From positions 2,619,303 to 2,683,302 of the forward strand of contig NZ_OY761553.1 in assembly GCF_963664735.1 (NCBI RefSeq): a stretch of DNA of 64,000 bases, in the 5' to 3' direction. Position 1 is the stretch's first letter; each line of letters starts with the position of its first letter. This DNA is from an uncultured Cohaesibacter sp. Lineage in GTDB: Bacteria; Pseudomonadota; Alphaproteobacteria; Rhizobiales; Cohaesibacteraceae. Both the position numbers and the translations under genes were made by a program. Shown piece after piece: positions 1 through 11,041 of the stretch. The notes under the pieces are model-generated. The model did no database searches, had not been told where the DNA came from, and saw only the letters and a program-made list of their open reading frames with translations.

Positions 1-60
1 TTTTTTTCGCCACAACATTAACGGGACGAGGGAAAAACCGTGCAAGGCAAGATAGGCTGC

Positions 61-92
61 AAAAAAAGCTCCAGCCAAGCGACCGGAGCTTT
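61..92 (-). terminator. Rho-independent terminator after trpA
   Basis: Read on the minus strand, an 8-bp stem (AAAGCTCC pairing with GGAGCTTT, 12-nt loop) runs into a run of seven T. It lies about 25 bp beyond the trpA stop codon, so it should end the trpF-trpB-trpA transcript. Confidence 0.85.
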
Positions 93-117
93 CTTGTTTT
101 TCAACTGGATAGCAAGA

Positions 118-948
118 TCAGGCTTTTGCGCGCTTGCAGCCTTCGGCCAATCCCTTAACGATGTCTGTCACTGCGGACACGGTTTTGGCTGTCGCCTTTC
201 CGTTTTCATCAAGACTATCCTTGATCGCGTTGACGAGAACGGAGCCAACAACCACGCCATCAGCATTGCGCCCAACAGCTTCGGCCTGTTCTGGTGTCTT
301 GACACCAAACCCGACAGCAACCGGCAGCTCGGTATGCTCCTTGATCGTCTTGACGGCGATGGCAACACGATCCGCATTCAGAGCGCCCGTGCCGGTGATC
401 CCTGTCACGGAAACATAATAGACAAAGCCAGAGGTGTTAGAGAGCACCTTGGGCAAACGCTTTGCATCTGTGGTCGGGGTGGCCAGACGAATGAAATTGA
501 CACCGGCTTCCTGCGCCGGAATGCATAATTCGTCGTCATGTTCTGGCGGAATATCTACGACAATCAGGCCATCAACGCCGGCTTCTTTGGCGTCTTTTAC
601 AAAGACTTTCGGGTCGCGCACATAGATAGGGTTGTAATAGCCCATCAGAATGATCGGGGTTTCATCATCTTCCTTGCGGAAGGCGCGCACCATGTCGAAG
701 GTTTTGGCCATGGTCTGCCCACCGGCCAGCGCGCGCTGGGTGGCAAGCTGAATTGGCACCCCTTCGGCCATGGGATCGGAAAAGGGCATGCCCAGTTCGA
801 TGACATCCACACCAGCCTTTGGCATTGCCTTGAAGATTTCCAGCGAGGTGTCGAGATCGGGATCACCTGCAGTAATGAAGCCCACAAGAGCTGCGCGTTT
901 TTCGGTTTTGCAGAGAGCAAAGCGCGTATCGATACGTGTTTTTTCCAT
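118..948 (-). CDS. trpA: Tryptophan synthase alpha chain
   Basis: TrpA cleaves indole-3-glycerol phosphate to indole and glyceraldehyde 3-phosphate and passes indole to TrpB. The 276-residue length is normal for this TIM-barrel enzyme. The catalytic Glu is present (E51 in [11 protein letters not shown], equal to E49 of the E. coli enzyme). The second catalytic residue, Asp60 in E. coli (usual motif ADGP), is replaced by Glu62 here (MAEGVP). The phosphate-site glycines near the C-terminus ([17 protein letters not shown]) are intact. It starts 17 bp after trpB, so the two are cotranscribed. Identity is certain; the D-to-E change is unusual. Confidence 0.97.
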   Translation of the reverse strand: MEKTRIDTRFALCKTEKRAALVGFITAGDPDLDTSLEIFKAMPKAGVDVIELGMPFSDPMAEGVPIQLATQRALAGGQTMAKTFDMVRAFRKEDDETPIILMGYYNPIYVRDPKVFVKDAKEAGVDGLIVVDIPPEHDDELCIPAQEAGVNFIRLATPTTDAKRLPKVLSNTSGFVYYVSVTGITGTGALNADRVAIAVKTIKEHTELPVAVGFGVKTPEQAEAVGRNADGVVVGSVLVNAIKDSLDENGKATAKTVSAVTDIVKGLAEGCKRAKA

Positions 949-965
949 TGCTTTACTCCTGCATT

Positions 966-2198
966 CTATTCCGCAAGGGGACCCTTGCCGAGAATCTTGC
1001 TCACGGTGTTGACATCCTTATCGCCTCGACCGGAAAGGTTGACGACGATAATCTGATCCTTATCCATGGTCGGAGCCCGTTTGATGACTTCGGCGATGGC
1101 GTGAGAAGATTCAAGCGCAGGAATGATGCCCTCGGTCTGGCACAGCAGCTGGAAGGCTTCCAGTGCCTCGGTATCGGTTGCAGAAACATAGTCAACCCTG
1201 CCCGTGTCGCGCAGATAGGAATGCTCCGGCCCGATGCCCGGATAGTCAAGACCGGCAGAAATGGAATGACCTTCCAGAATCTGGCCATCAGGATCTTGCA
1301 GCAAATAGGTCCGGTTACCGTGCAGCACACCGGCCTTGCCTGCATTGAGCGATGCACAATGCTTGTCGGTATCAAGACCGTAGCCAGCCGCTTCAACGCC
1401 AACAATCTGGACGTCTTTGTCATCGAGGAACGGATGGAACAGGCCGATCGCATTGGAGCCACCACCAAGGCATGCACAAAGCATATCCGGTAGGCGGCCT
1501 TCGGCTGCCATGATCTGCTCTTTGGTTTCCTGCCCAATAATGGATTGGAAGTCGCGCACCATCATCGGATAAGGATGCGGACCAGCAGCCGTGCCGATGA
1601 TGTAGTAGGTGTCTTCAACGTTGGTTACCCAATCGCGAAGCGCTTCGTTCATGGCGTCTTTCAACGTTCCCGCGCCAGCGGTCACCGGGTGGACCACGCC
1701 GCCCAGCAAATTCATGCGGAATACGTTGGGAGCCTGGCGCTCCACGTCTGTTGCGCCCATATAGACTTCACATGGGAAACCAAAGCGTGCGCAAACAGTG
1801 GCCGTAGCCACGCCATGCTGACCGGCTCCGGTTTCAGCAATGATGCGGGTTTTACCCATGCGTTTGGCCAGAAGGATCTGACCAAGACAGTTGTTGATCT
1901 TGTGGCTGCCGGTATGGTTCAGCTCTTCGCGCTTGAGATAGATCTTCGCGCCGCCCAGATGCTCTGTCAGGCGCTCAGCAAAATAGAGCGGGCTCTGACG
2001 GCCAACATAATTCTTGTGCAGGTCAGCCAACTCGGCATGAAAGGCGGGATCTTCCTTGGCCTCACGATAGGCCTTATCAAGATCCAGAATGAGCGGCATC
2101 AGAGTTTCTGAAACAAAACGCCCGCCATAGAGGCCAAAAAAGCCACGATCATCGGGGCCCTGGCTGACGCTGTTGGGCAGAGAGGTCGGGTCAGTCAT
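966..2198 (-). CDS. trpB: Tryptophan synthase beta chain
   Basis: TrpB is the PLP enzyme that condenses indole with serine to form tryptophan, working as an alpha2beta2 complex with TrpA. The Schiff-base lysine is K100 in [10 protein letters not shown], and the phosphate-binding loop is the later [11 protein letters not shown] start at the second Met (MTDPTS) because AAGGAAG sits six bases upstream of it; the first Met, six codons earlier, lacks such a site. The product is 410 residues, normal for TrpB1. It lies between trpF and trpA in one operon. Confidence 0.97.
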   Translation of the reverse strand: MTDPTSLPNSVSQGPDDRGFFGLYGGRFVSETLMPLILDLDKAYREAKEDPAFHAELADLHKNYVGRQSPLYFAERLTEHLGGAKIYLKREELNHTGSHKINNCLGQILLAKRMGKTRIIAETGAGQHGVATATVCARFGFPCEVYMGATDVERQAPNVFRMNLLGGVVHPVTAGAGTLKDAMNEALRDWVTNVEDTYYIIGTAAGPHPYPMMVRDFQSIIGQETKEQIMAAEGRLPDMLCACLGGGSNAIGLFHPFLDDKDVQIVGVEAAGYGLDTDKHCASLNAGKAGVLHGNRTYLLQDPDGQILEGHSISAGLDYPGIGPEHSYLRDTGRVDYVSATDTEALEAFQLLCQTEGIIPALESSHAIAEVIKRAPTMDKDQIIVVNLSGRGDKDVNTVSKILGKGPLAE

Positions 2199-2242
2199 AT
2201 GTGCTTCCTTGTTCAAAAGCTGTCCATACCCGGCCGCTTCAC

Positions 2243-2896
2243 CTAAAGATCTTGAGCGGCCATATTGGCGGCATGGACGAAATCCATGATTTTCTGCCGG
2301 TCTTTTACGCCCGGCGCGCTTTCTATGCCCGAGGAGACATCGACTCCTTGCGGGCGGGTCAGGCGAATGGCCTCAGCGACATTATCGGGATTGAGGCCCC
2401 CTGACAGAACGAATGGTTTCTTGAGTTTGAGATTTTGTATCAGGCGCCAGTCGAAGGTGATGCCATTGCCGCCGGGCAGCTCAGTTTTCATGTCCCGGGG
2501 AGGCTTGGCGTCGAACAGCAGCATATCACACACGGCTTCATAGGAAGAAATGGGCGCTAGATCTGCTTCGTCCCGAATAGACAGGGCTTTCATCACCGGG
2601 CGTCCAAAACGCGCCCTGATTTCAGATACGCGCTCAGGCGTCTCCTTGCCGTGCAATTGCCAGATATCGGGATTGATCGACCGGTCGATGGCCTCAAGCT
2701 CATCGTCACTCGCATTGACCGTGAGGGCTACTATGGACGCTTTGCCGCGTACCGGACCCACCAATTCCTTCGCTTTCCCATAGTCTACATGCCTCGGGCT
2801 TTTCGGAAAAAATACAAATCCAATCCAGTTGGCACCACATTGCAAGCCGGTCTCGATTGCTTCCGGCGTAGATAGGCCACATATCTTTACATACAT
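2243..2896 (-). CDS. trpF: Phosphoribosylanthranilate isomerase
   Basis: TrpF performs the Amadori rearrangement of N-(5-phosphoribosyl)anthranilate to CdRP in tryptophan synthesis. The general base Cys6 (VKICGL) and general acid Asp129 (LLFDAKPP) are both present, as is the C-terminal phosphate-binding LSGGL segment. The start is MYVKICG because AAGGAAAGGG lies just upstream; this gives 217 residues. It is the first trp gene of this unit, about 45 bp ahead of trpB. Confidence 0.96.
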   Translation of the reverse strand: MYVKICGLSTPEAIETGLQCGANWIGFVFFPKSPRHVDYGKAKELVGPVRGKASIVALTVNASDDELEAIDRSINPDIWQLHGKETPERVSEIRARFGRPVMKALSIRDEADLAPISSYEAVCDMLLFDAKPPRDMKTELPGGNGITFDWRLIQNLKLKKPFVLSGGLNPDNVAEAIRLTRPQGVDVSSGIESAPGVKDRQKIMDFVHAANMAAQDL

Positions 2897-3073
2897 TGGG
2901 AACCCTTTCCTTGCAATGGCTTTCATAGCAGAATCATCTTTGCCTTATTTCAAAGCGCGATTCAGGGTCGTAGCCAACGACAAAATTCAAGACATTAAAC
3001 AGAAATGCCAGCCCCCAGGGCTGGCATCAAATTGGTTTCTCGACCGCTCAACAAGAGCCTTCAACGGAGCTGC

Positions 3074-3463
3074 CTAAGCGGCTGTCCGTGGAAGGCTTGT
3101 CTTGCCAGAAGCAGGCAGCGCTAGCTGATCATTCTTGTGATCGGAGGAGATTTTCTCCAGACGCTTCTGTTGACGATCAGCTTCATTACGCCATCTCTGA
3201 GCTTCATATTTCTTTTCACGCGCAGCCTTGCGATGACGCCCCTGATTCCACCAAGCCATGAACCCGCCGATAAAAATACCGACCAGCAGAGCACCAAATA
3301 TCACCACATAAAGCGGAACTGTGAAATCAAGAACAGGTTGCTCAGGGGAAAACGGATCCAGAGCAAGCTGCACGTCATGGCGGTTCGCCACCGCCAAAGA
3401 AATCATCACGATGCCAAACGGCACGAGAATAATCAGCTGAATAAAGCGTTTGATCAGTTTCAT
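3074..3463 (-). CDS. LapA-domain inner-membrane protein
   Basis: This 129-residue protein has two transmembrane segments (about residues 6-27 and 47-70), then a basic, coiled-coil-prone tail (QGRHRKAAREKKYEAQRW). This is the lipopolysaccharide assembly protein A domain (DUF1049) layout. The family is linked in enterobacteria to LPS export and assembly at the inner membrane; a role here is by homology only. It follows ihfB in the same direction, with the usual Hyphomicrobiales order ihfB-lapA-trpF. I start at MKLIKRF; an extension of ten residues upstream is possible but unlike the family. Confidence 0.85.
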   Translation of the reverse strand: MKLIKRFIQLIILVPFGIVMISLAVANRHDVQLALDPFSPEQPVLDFTVPLYVVIFGALLVGIFIGGFMAWWNQGRHRKAAREKKYEAQRWRNEADRQQKRLEKISSDHKNDQLALPASGKTSLPRTAA

Positions 3464-3495
3464 ACTAGAAAAATATCCAGTCTTGCTTGGCAAGC

Positions 3496-3789
3496 CTATT
3501 CGCTTCCGTCACCATCATTGAGACGTTCGCGCATTTCCTTGCCCGTTTTAAAGAACGGAACATATTTTTCAGCCACAGGCACTTTCTCGCCGGTCCGCGG
3601 ATTGCGTCCGACCCGAGCAGGACGGTTCTTGACCGAAAAAGCTCCGAAACCACGCAGCTCAACTCGATCTCCGCGTGCAAGCGCATCGGAAATCTCATCA
3701 AGAATGGCATTGACAATATGTTCCACATCTCTCTGATAGAGATGCGGGTTTTGTTCTGCGATTTGTTGTACCAATTCGGACTTGATCAT
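3496..3789 (-). CDS. ihfB: Integration host factor subunit beta
   Basis: IHF is a heterodimer that binds specific DNA sites in the minor groove and bends DNA sharply, serving in recombination, replication and transcription. The 97-residue protein shows the DNABII fold: an N-terminal helical dimer region ([15 protein letters not shown]) and the beta arm with the intercalating proline ([11 protein letters not shown]). The N-terminus and the C-terminal tail distinguish IHF beta from HU. It stands 87 bp downstream of sppA on the same strand. Confidence 0.96.
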   Translation of the reverse strand: MIKSELVQQIAEQNPHLYQRDVEHIVNAILDEISDALARGDRVELRGFGAFSVKNRPARVGRNPRTGEKVPVAEKYVPFFKTGKEMRERLNDGDGSE

Positions 3790-3876
3790 CGTCCGCTCCC
3801 CTTTATTGCTACCCTTCCAGACTTACATTTATTATTGAGCAGGTTTCGGCTTATTAAAAGACCTAAAATGCTCTTA

Positions 3877-4839
3877 TTATTTGTTTTTTTGAGCCTGCCA
3901 AACTGAAACCAGTCCGTCAAGTTGAACCGTCGCATTTCCTTGGTCAAAAAGATCAATAATTGGTTGAGGAATGAGGCTCGTTACAAGGCTGCTCGCAAAA
4001 CCAAATGGAAAACTTTTGGTAATCGGCTCAGGTTTCCACTCAATCAATTTCAGATTGGGATCGAGATTATGCTTTTTAATCAACCAGTTCTTGGCTTCTT
4101 CCGGTCCACCCAGTTCATCAATCAACTGAAGGTCAATGGCTTGTCCGCCAGTAACGACACGTCCGTCGGCCAATTCCAACGCTCTTGCCTTATCAAAGGG
4201 GCGATTTTCCACTACCAGATCAACAAACCATTGAAAAGAATCATCGATCATCTTGGCGATCATGGCTTCAGCCTCCGGATTCTTGCCTGAAAACGGGTTC
4301 GGCTCGGCTTTGAGTGGCGCACTCTTGATCGAGCGCATCTCTACACCGACGGTCTTCATCAGCCCTGAAATATCCGTATATTGAAACAGCACGCCGATCG
4401 AACCGGTGATCGAGGTCCGTCGCGCAAATATGCGCTCGGTCGGCAACGCGATCAAATAACCAGCAGACGCGGCCATGGCATCAATGCTGGCGACAACAGG
4501 TTTGCTCTTGCCAAGATCAACCAGCGCATCGTAGATCGCTTCTGCACCGGAGGTTGCGCCACCCGGGCTGTTGATCGAGACAATGACGCCTTTTACCTTA
4601 TCCGACTTCTTGAGTTCGCGAATGAGCTTGAGTTTGCGCTCCTGCCCCAAAATCGTGCCAGAGAAGGTAATCTTGGCGATGTGATCCTTGCTCAGAGACA
4701 AATCCGCCTCTTTGAGGATGTAAGAGAGGGATGAGGATACAACCAGAATAATCAGTGCCAGAACGGCAACTATGCGCCACATCGAAAGCTTGCGCTTCAA
4801 TTGTCGACGCTCGACTAAATGATCCAAATCGAAAGGCAT
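3877..4839 (-). CDS. sppA: Signal peptide peptidase SppA (short type)
   Basis: SppA is a membrane-anchored serine protease that degrades cleaved signal peptides. This 320-residue protein has one N-terminal transmembrane anchor (about residues 21-41) and a single S49 domain. The Ser-Lys dyad is visible: Ser125 in AASAGY and Lys177 in PLKAEPNPF, 52 residues apart as in the Bacillus enzyme. SINSPGG forms the oxyanion-region loop. It lies between rpsA and ihfB on the same strand but behind the rpsA terminator, so it probably has its own promoter. Confidence 0.94.
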   Translation of the reverse strand: MPFDLDHLVERRQLKRKLSMWRIVAVLALIILVVSSSLSYILKEADLSLSKDHIAKITFSGTILGQERKLKLIRELKKSDKVKGVIVSINSPGGATSGAEAIYDALVDLGKSKPVVASIDAMAASAGYLIALPTERIFARRTSITGSIGVLFQYTDISGLMKTVGVEMRSIKSAPLKAEPNPFSGKNPEAEAMIAKMIDDSFQWFVDLVVENRPFDKARALELADGRVVTGGQAIDLQLIDELGGPEEAKNWLIKKHNLDPNLKLIEWKPEPITKSFPFGFASSLVTSLIPQPIIDLFDQGNATVQLDGLVSVWQAQKNK

Positions 4840-4950
4840 GATTGGGGTTTCCTCGTTCTGTTCCTAATTGGTTTATCGCCCGCCATGACAGAATTTGCAA
4901 CGGCAATATAGGGAGGGAATCTAAAAAGAGTTTGAAAAGAAATAACAAAA

Positions 4951-4983
4951 TAAAAATGCCGCAGATGAGATCACCCGCGGCAT
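4951..4983 (-). terminator. Rho-independent terminator after rpsA
   Basis: On the minus strand ATGCCGC pairs with GCGGCAT across a 14-nt loop, followed by TTTTTATTTT. It sits 35 bp past the rpsA stop codon. Confidence 0.85.
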
Positions 4984-5018
4984 CCGTTTAATTGACAATA
5001 GCCGATGAGGCCTGCGAC

Positions 5019-6713
5019 TTAGTCGTCGTCGCGTGCTTTAAGGGCTGCACCCAGAATATCACCGAGGGAAGCGCCAGCATCGGAAGAACCGAACTGTGCA
5101 ATGGCTTCTTTTTCTTCAGCAACTTCGAGAGCCTTGATGGAAACACCAAGCTTGCGGTTTTTCTTGTCGAACTGGGTAACGCGAGCGTCAACAGTTTCAC
5201 CAACCTGGAAGCGGTCGGTGCGCTGGTCAGCACGGTCACGGGCCAGATCGGCACGACGAATGAAGGAGGTCAGGTCAGAGCCAACAACTTTGACTTCCAA
5301 ACCATTCTCTTTCACTTCGGTGATTTCGCAAGATACGATCGCGCCGCGTTTCAGTTCGCCAGAAGCGTCTTCGAACGGATCGGATTCAAGCTGCTTGATG
5401 CCCAGAGAAATACGTTCTTTCTCTACGTCCACATCGAGGATGACGGCTTTGACAACGTCGCCCTTGTTGAACTCTTCCAGAACCTGCTCGCCAGGACGGT
5501 TCCAGTCCAGATCGGACAGGTGAACCATGCCGTCGACTTCGCCTTCCAGACCGATGAAGAGACCGAATTCGGTCTTGTTCTTCACTTCGCCTTCGACGAC
5601 GGTGCCAGCTGGGTGGTTTTCTGCGAAAACTGCCCATGGGTTGTCGAGGGTCTGTTTCAGGCCCAGAGACACGCGGCGTTTTACAGGATCGACTTCCAGA
5701 ATCATCACTTCTACTTCCTGAGAGGTAGAAACGATTTTGCCAGGATGAACGTTTTTCTTGGTCCAGGACATTTCTGAAACGTGGATCAGGCCTTCGATGC
5801 CTGGTTCCAGTTCGAGGAATGCGCCGTAATCGGTGATGTTGGTCACGCGACCGGTGAATTTCTGACCAACCGGATAACGCTGTTCGATTTCGGACCATGG
5901 ATCAACTTCAAGCTGCTTCATGCCCAGAGAAATACGATGTGTTTCCTGGTTGACGCGAACGATCTGAACCTTGACGGTCTGGCCAATGGTGAGAACTTCG
6001 CTCGGATGGTTGATACGACGCCATGCGATGTCGGTAACATGCAACAGGCCGTCGATTCCGCCCAGATCCACGAATGCACCATAATCGGTGATGTTTTTGA
6101 CAACACCCTCGACGGTCTGACCTTCTTTGAGGTTCTGAACCAGTTCGGTGCGCAGTTCGGCGCGGGTTTCTTCCAGAATAACACGACGGGAAACAACGAT
6201 GTTGCCACGGCGTTTGTCCATTTTCAGGATCTGGAAAGGCTGTGGGGTGTGCATCAGAGGGGTCACGTCGCGAACCGGACGGATATCCACCTGAGAGCGA
6301 GGCAGGAAGGCAACAGCGCCATCAAGATCAACGGTGAAGCCACCTTTAACCTGATTGAAGATAGTACCGTTAACTTTTTCTTCTGCTTCGAACGCTTTTT
6401 CGAGCTTGCCCCAGCTTTCTTCGCGGCGGGCTTTGTCACGAGACAGAACAGCTTCGCCCATCGCATTTTCGATACGCTCGAGGTAGACTTCAACCTCGGA
6501 GCCAATCTCAAGACCACCGTCTTTTGCCTGAGCACCAAACTCCTTCAGTGCTACGCGGCCTTCAACTTTCAAGCCAACATCGATGATAGCCATGTCTTTT
6601 TCGATGCCGACGACGGTGCCTTTGATCACCGAACCTTCATGCGGTTCAGCTTCATTGAAGGACTCGTCGAGAAGGGCGGCAAAATCTTCCATGGACGGAT
6701 TAAGATCGCTCAT
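5019..6713 (-). CDS. rpsA: 30S ribosomal protein S1
   Basis: S1 binds mRNA on the small subunit and helps start translation on structured leaders. The 564-residue protein has six S1 (OB-fold) repeats starting near residues 26, 113, 199, 284, 371 and 457; repeats 3 to 5 carry the well-conserved YGAF(V/L)DL and GLIHVSE/GLLHVTD signatures. The start is preceded by TAGGAG at good spacing. cmk lies upstream on the same strand, the classical cmk-rpsA arrangement. The track of open frames on the opposite strand is a composition shadow. Confidence 0.97.
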   Translation of the reverse strand: MSDLNPSMEDFAALLDESFNEAEPHEGSVIKGTVVGIEKDMAIIDVGLKVEGRVALKEFGAQAKDGGLEIGSEVEVYLERIENAMGEAVLSRDKARREESWGKLEKAFEAEEKVNGTIFNQVKGGFTVDLDGAVAFLPRSQVDIRPVRDVTPLMHTPQPFQILKMDKRRGNIVVSRRVILEETRAELRTELVQNLKEGQTVEGVVKNITDYGAFVDLGGIDGLLHVTDIAWRRINHPSEVLTIGQTVKVQIVRVNQETHRISLGMKQLEVDPWSEIEQRYPVGQKFTGRVTNITDYGAFLELEPGIEGLIHVSEMSWTKKNVHPGKIVSTSQEVEVMILEVDPVKRRVSLGLKQTLDNPWAVFAENHPAGTVVEGEVKNKTEFGLFIGLEGEVDGMVHLSDLDWNRPGEQVLEEFNKGDVVKAVILDVDVEKERISLGIKQLESDPFEDASGELKRGAIVSCEITEVKENGLEVKVVGSDLTSFIRRADLARDRADQRTDRFQVGETVDARVTQFDKKNRKLGVSIKALEVAEEKEAIAQFGSSDAGASLGDILGAALKARDDD

Positions 6714-7045
6714 AAAAACTCCTAAATAACCCTATTTTCAGGGCTCTCGCGCCAATTGGTTCGTGTTTCACCATGCTCCGTTCCCAACCATGTCTTTAAA
6801 AAGACAAGTCCATCCTTTGGTATAAAGGAGTGGTCCGGCGCGTATGCGGTCGGTAGGGAGCTCAATTTTAACGGCATTCCGCAGAACGCCCGCAGAGGTC
6901 TGAGAACAGGAAAAAATACTGAAGAGCAAAATCCGCCTGCAACATCCCCCAACGTAACAGACTGATAGATATAAGAAATAACAGATTATATGCAAGTGAG
7001 CACATAGCGAAAAGGCCACATACAGCCTGATCGCTGCAGTTGCCC
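6714..7045 (-). other. Intergenic leader between cmk and rpsA
   Basis: About 330 bp without a gene. It should hold the rpsA promoter and leader. A small hairpin (GTCTTT/AAAGAC around 6789-6806) is the only structure I see; its role is unknown. Confidence 0.4.
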
Positions 7046-7672
7046 TTATCTTTTCTGCTTTTCCTCAACAATCCTAACAGCTTGCTGGAATGCGCCTTCT
7101 ATATCCAATTTTGTTGTATCAAGCAAGTGGGCATCTTGCGCAGGCACCAGAGGAGCCACAGCTCTGTTCTGATCCCGTTCATCCCGCATTTTGACATCGG
7201 CAAGGATCTGGTCAAAATCTGCCTTTTCTCCTTTGGTAAGAATCTCGTCCGTGCGACGTTGGGCACGCTCCTCGGGACTGGCAGTCACAAAGAGCTTCAC
7301 ATCCGCATCGGGGCAAACAACCGTACCGATATCGCGTCCATCAAGAATGGCTCCCCCCGGCTGGGCTGCAAAGGCGCGCTGCGCATCGAGCAGGGCTTTT
7401 CTTACGCGCGGCATGACAGCCACTTTGGAAGCCGCTTCCCCGATTGCATGCGCAGAAAGAACCGACCTATCCAAAACAGCCAAATCCAGTCCTTGCGCGG
7501 CCATCTCGGCTTTAGCCTCGTCGTCCAGAGGTTGGCCAGCTTCGAGAAGCGCATGCGCAACGGCGCGGAAAGTCAATCCGGTATCGAGGTGAGGCAGACT
7601 GAAATGCTCAGCCAGTCTGCGAGCCATGGTGCCTTTTCCAGAGGCTGCGGGGCCATCAATTGCGATGATCAT
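7046..7672 (-). CDS. cmk: Cytidylate kinase
   Basis: CMP/dCMP kinase transfers phosphate from ATP to (d)CMP in pyrimidine nucleotide supply. The P-loop GPAASGKGT is at residues 7-15, and the CMP-binding DGRDIGTVV segment and the lid region with RAQRRTDE are present. The 208-residue product is normal length. I start at the ATG of MIIAIDGP with AAGGAG 11 bases upstream; a GTG four codons earlier overlaps the same Shine-Dalgarno sequence and is unlikely. It lies directly upstream of rpsA. Confidence 0.95.
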   Translation of the reverse strand: MIIAIDGPAASGKGTMARRLAEHFSLPHLDTGLTFRAVAHALLEAGQPLDDEAKAEMAAQGLDLAVLDRSVLSAHAIGEAASKVAVMPRVRKALLDAQRAFAAQPGGAILDGRDIGTVVCPDADVKLFVTASPEERAQRRTDEILTKGEKADFDQILADVKMRDERDQNRAVAPLVPAQDAHLLDTTKLDIEGAFQQAVRIVEEKQKR

Positions 7673-7750
7673 TGAACATTTCACTCCTTGAAATCATTAT
7701 TATATCGAAAATTGGCAATCAGGGTTATAGCCCCTCTCCGACAGGCGCAT

Positions 7751-8506
7751 CTAGCAGATCAGCTCCTGCTCCATGAATTGAAGATTGCGAATACCGTACC
7801 AACTCAGCAACTCACCGTCGACAATGGCATGGGCAAAGGGAAGCTCAGCCAGCAGCTTCTTTTTAAGATGGAAAGGGTAAGGCTCGGAAGAGCAAAGCAA
7901 CAGCGTCTTTTCCGGATCAAATCTGGCCAGATCAATTTGCGGATATTTCTCGTCAAACTGCGTGATTTCGATGCCCAGTCGGGCGAGGCTATCCCCGATA
8001 AAGCTATCTCGGCTGACAGCCATCCATGGCTTGCGCCAAATCAGATACAGAATGTTGCTAATCGGGTGCTTTGGCTCCCTGCCCCATCCCATCAGGGCAG
8101 GAAGCCGCATGCCCGGATGCCAAGCTGCAAGCCTTTGGTCCAAAAGCGATCGGCACCGCTCCGCCATGGCAGATAGCTTGTCTGAGCAGAGGCGCGCAGA
8201 AAGATCAGCCAGCGTAGATGCCATATCGTCGAGAGACGTGACGTGGGAAACGAAAACGGGAATATCGGTCTGCTCGGCCATAAAACGCGCATTCTCTTCA
8301 CGGTCCAGCAAGATGAGATCCGGCTTTGCTGCCAGAAGCTTTTCCCAGTTCCAATCCTTGGTTCCGGCAACAACAGGAATTTTTTCAACCTCTGAGGAAG
8401 GATGGATGCAAAAGCGTGTCCTGCCTACAGGCACAATGTCTGCGGCCAGCAAGGTTTCTGTCCAGCTGGGAACAAGAGACACGACGCGTAGTGAGCTATT
8501 CTGCAT
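7751..8506 (-). CDS. Cytoplasmic BtuF-like (helical-backbone metal receptor) protein
   Basis: The 251-residue protein matches the class III solute-binding fold used for vitamin B12 and siderophores: VVSLVPSWTETLLA at the start, KPDLILLDREEN in the first lobe, then a helical backbone and DSFIGDSLARLG in the second lobe. It has no signal peptide or lipobox, so it is probably not a periplasmic binding protein. No permease or ATPase gene adjoins it; it sits 6 bp behind aroA and ahead of cmk. A cytosolic corrinoid- or metal-binding role is possible. Substrate unknown. Confidence 0.75.
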   Translation of the reverse strand: MQNSSLRVVSLVPSWTETLLAADIVPVGRTRFCIHPSSEVEKIPVVAGTKDWNWEKLLAAKPDLILLDREENARFMAEQTDIPVFVSHVTSLDDMASTLADLSARLCSDKLSAMAERCRSLLDQRLAAWHPGMRLPALMGWGREPKHPISNILYLIWRKPWMAVSRDSFIGDSLARLGIEITQFDEKYPQIDLARFDPEKTLLLCSSEPYPFHLKKKLLAELPFAHAIVDGELLSWYGIRNLQFMEQELIC

Positions 8507-8511
8507 GACCC

Positions 8512-9969
<1,458 letters not shown>

Positions 9970-10109
9970 CTACGTCACGCCAACATCCAAAGAAAAGCGC
10001 AAATTGGTCCTATTTTCAGCTTTTAGCTTTTGACAGGCCGCACAAGGTTAGCTAATGGAGTTGGTCAAATCTATTGAATCGAAATCTTGCTAGGTGAAGA
10101 GGCAAAGCT

Positions 10110-10496
10110 GTGGCACGACCAGAACTTGGAATCAAACGCGTCTGTCCAGATTGCGGCGCTAAATATTATGACTTGAACCGCGATCCGATTGTATGTCCGA
10201 AATGTGGGACTGTTTTCGAATTGGCTCACCCAACGCCGACTGAAATGGCTGAAGTTGCAGATCATGAAGAAGAGATTGCCGCTACGGCTACAACATCTTC
10301 GTCAAGTTCTGATGAGGCAGATGTCATCTCCCTTGAAGACGCAGATGCTGAACAAGCTTCTGACATCGACGTTCCGGATCTGGATGACGATGACAACAGC
10401 GACGATGCCGACGTTTTCCTCGAAGATGAGGAAGATGAAGAAACGCTCGACGCGATCGGTTTGGATGTAGCCGTTTCAAGCGAAGACGACGAGTAA
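10110..10496 (+). CDS. TIGR02300 family zinc-ribbon protein
   Basis: A 128-residue protein with an N-terminal zinc ribbon (CPDCG and CPKCG, four cysteines, residues 12-33) followed by a Ser-rich and strongly acidic tail rich in Asp and Glu. This family is widespread in Alphaproteobacteria but has no assigned function. The start is GTG with AAGAGG upstream. It is divergent from aroA and ends in a clear terminator; it sits just before the tRNA gene that received the island. Confidence 0.88.
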   Translation: MARPELGIKRVCPDCGAKYYDLNRDPIVCPKCGTVFELAHPTPTEMAEVADHEEEIAATATTSSSSSDEADVISLEDADAEQASDIDVPDLDDDDNSDDADVFLEDEEDEETLDAIGLDVAVSSEDDE

Positions 10497-10622
10497 TTCC
10501 TGACGGATATTATTTCCGCCGTTAATCGGACACACCATGGGTGCGATGCGTGCGTCTACTGAAGAGGCCCGGCGCAAAGTCGCCTGTTTCCGGTTAACGT
10601 CATCACCTTCGAAATCGCAAAG

Positions 10623-10650
10623 GCGCAGCACGATAATGCTGCGCTTTTTT
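10623..10650 (+). terminator. Rho-independent terminator after the TIGR02300 gene
   Basis: GCGCAGC pairs with GCTGCGC across an 8-nt loop and is followed by six T and then ATTT. The rest of the interval 10497-10873 shows no gene. Confidence 0.85.
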
Positions 10651-10873
10651 ATTTCGGACTGCCGTCATGATCGTTTCTGTTTACGGCGGCCCCTTTACCC
10701 CCCCCTCTGACACCATCATTTCGGTATAATGATGAGCCTTTAGGTTCAGCTCAGCCGATAAGCTTTATCTAGTTGGGGAAAGAATCCACATTTTCCTGAA
10801 AATGGGTATTGATTTCACATAAGGGCTTCAATATGTTCCGCTTCACCACGAAGCGAATATGACGCTTTGATGT

Positions 10874-10949
10874 GGGGCTATAGCTCAGTTGGGAGAGCGC
10901 GTGAATGGCATTCACGAGGTCAGCGGTTCGATCCCGCTTAGCTCCACCA
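10874..10949 (+). tRNA. tRNA-Ala (anticodon GGC)
   Basis: A full cloverleaf can be drawn: acceptor GGGGCTA with TAGCTCC, D arm GCTC/GAGC, anticodon stem CGTGA/TCACG with loop ATGGCAT (anticodon GGC), T arm AGCGG/CCGCT with loop TTCGATC, discriminator A and encoded CCA. The 3' end is the integration site of the genomic island: the sequence from 10932 on is repeated at 39147. Confidence 0.97.
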
Positions 10950-10953
10950 TTTT
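10932..10953 (+). repeat. attL (22-bp core within the tRNA-Ala 3' end)
   Basis: Begins TCCCGCTTAGCTCCACCA and ends TTTT; identical to the copy at 39147-39168. It covers the T-arm and acceptor 3' strand of the tRNA, the usual crossover segment for tyrosine integrases. Confidence 0.92.
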
Positions 10954-11041
10954 ACTGCTAAGTAACTATAATCTCAAAGAATCGCAGAATTCAGCCATTC
11001 CGTTTACCGAACTTGGATACATTCCTTGGATACATTTCGGT

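Noticed and set aside
5781-6725. Long open frame antisense to rpsA
   Set aside because: A shadow of the highly biased rpsA codon use; Phe/Asn-rich, no start signals.
10889-11041. Upstream extension of the integrase frame into the tRNA-Ala gene
   Set aside because: It would translate tRNA sequence; the family starts near MQHMAKHPY.
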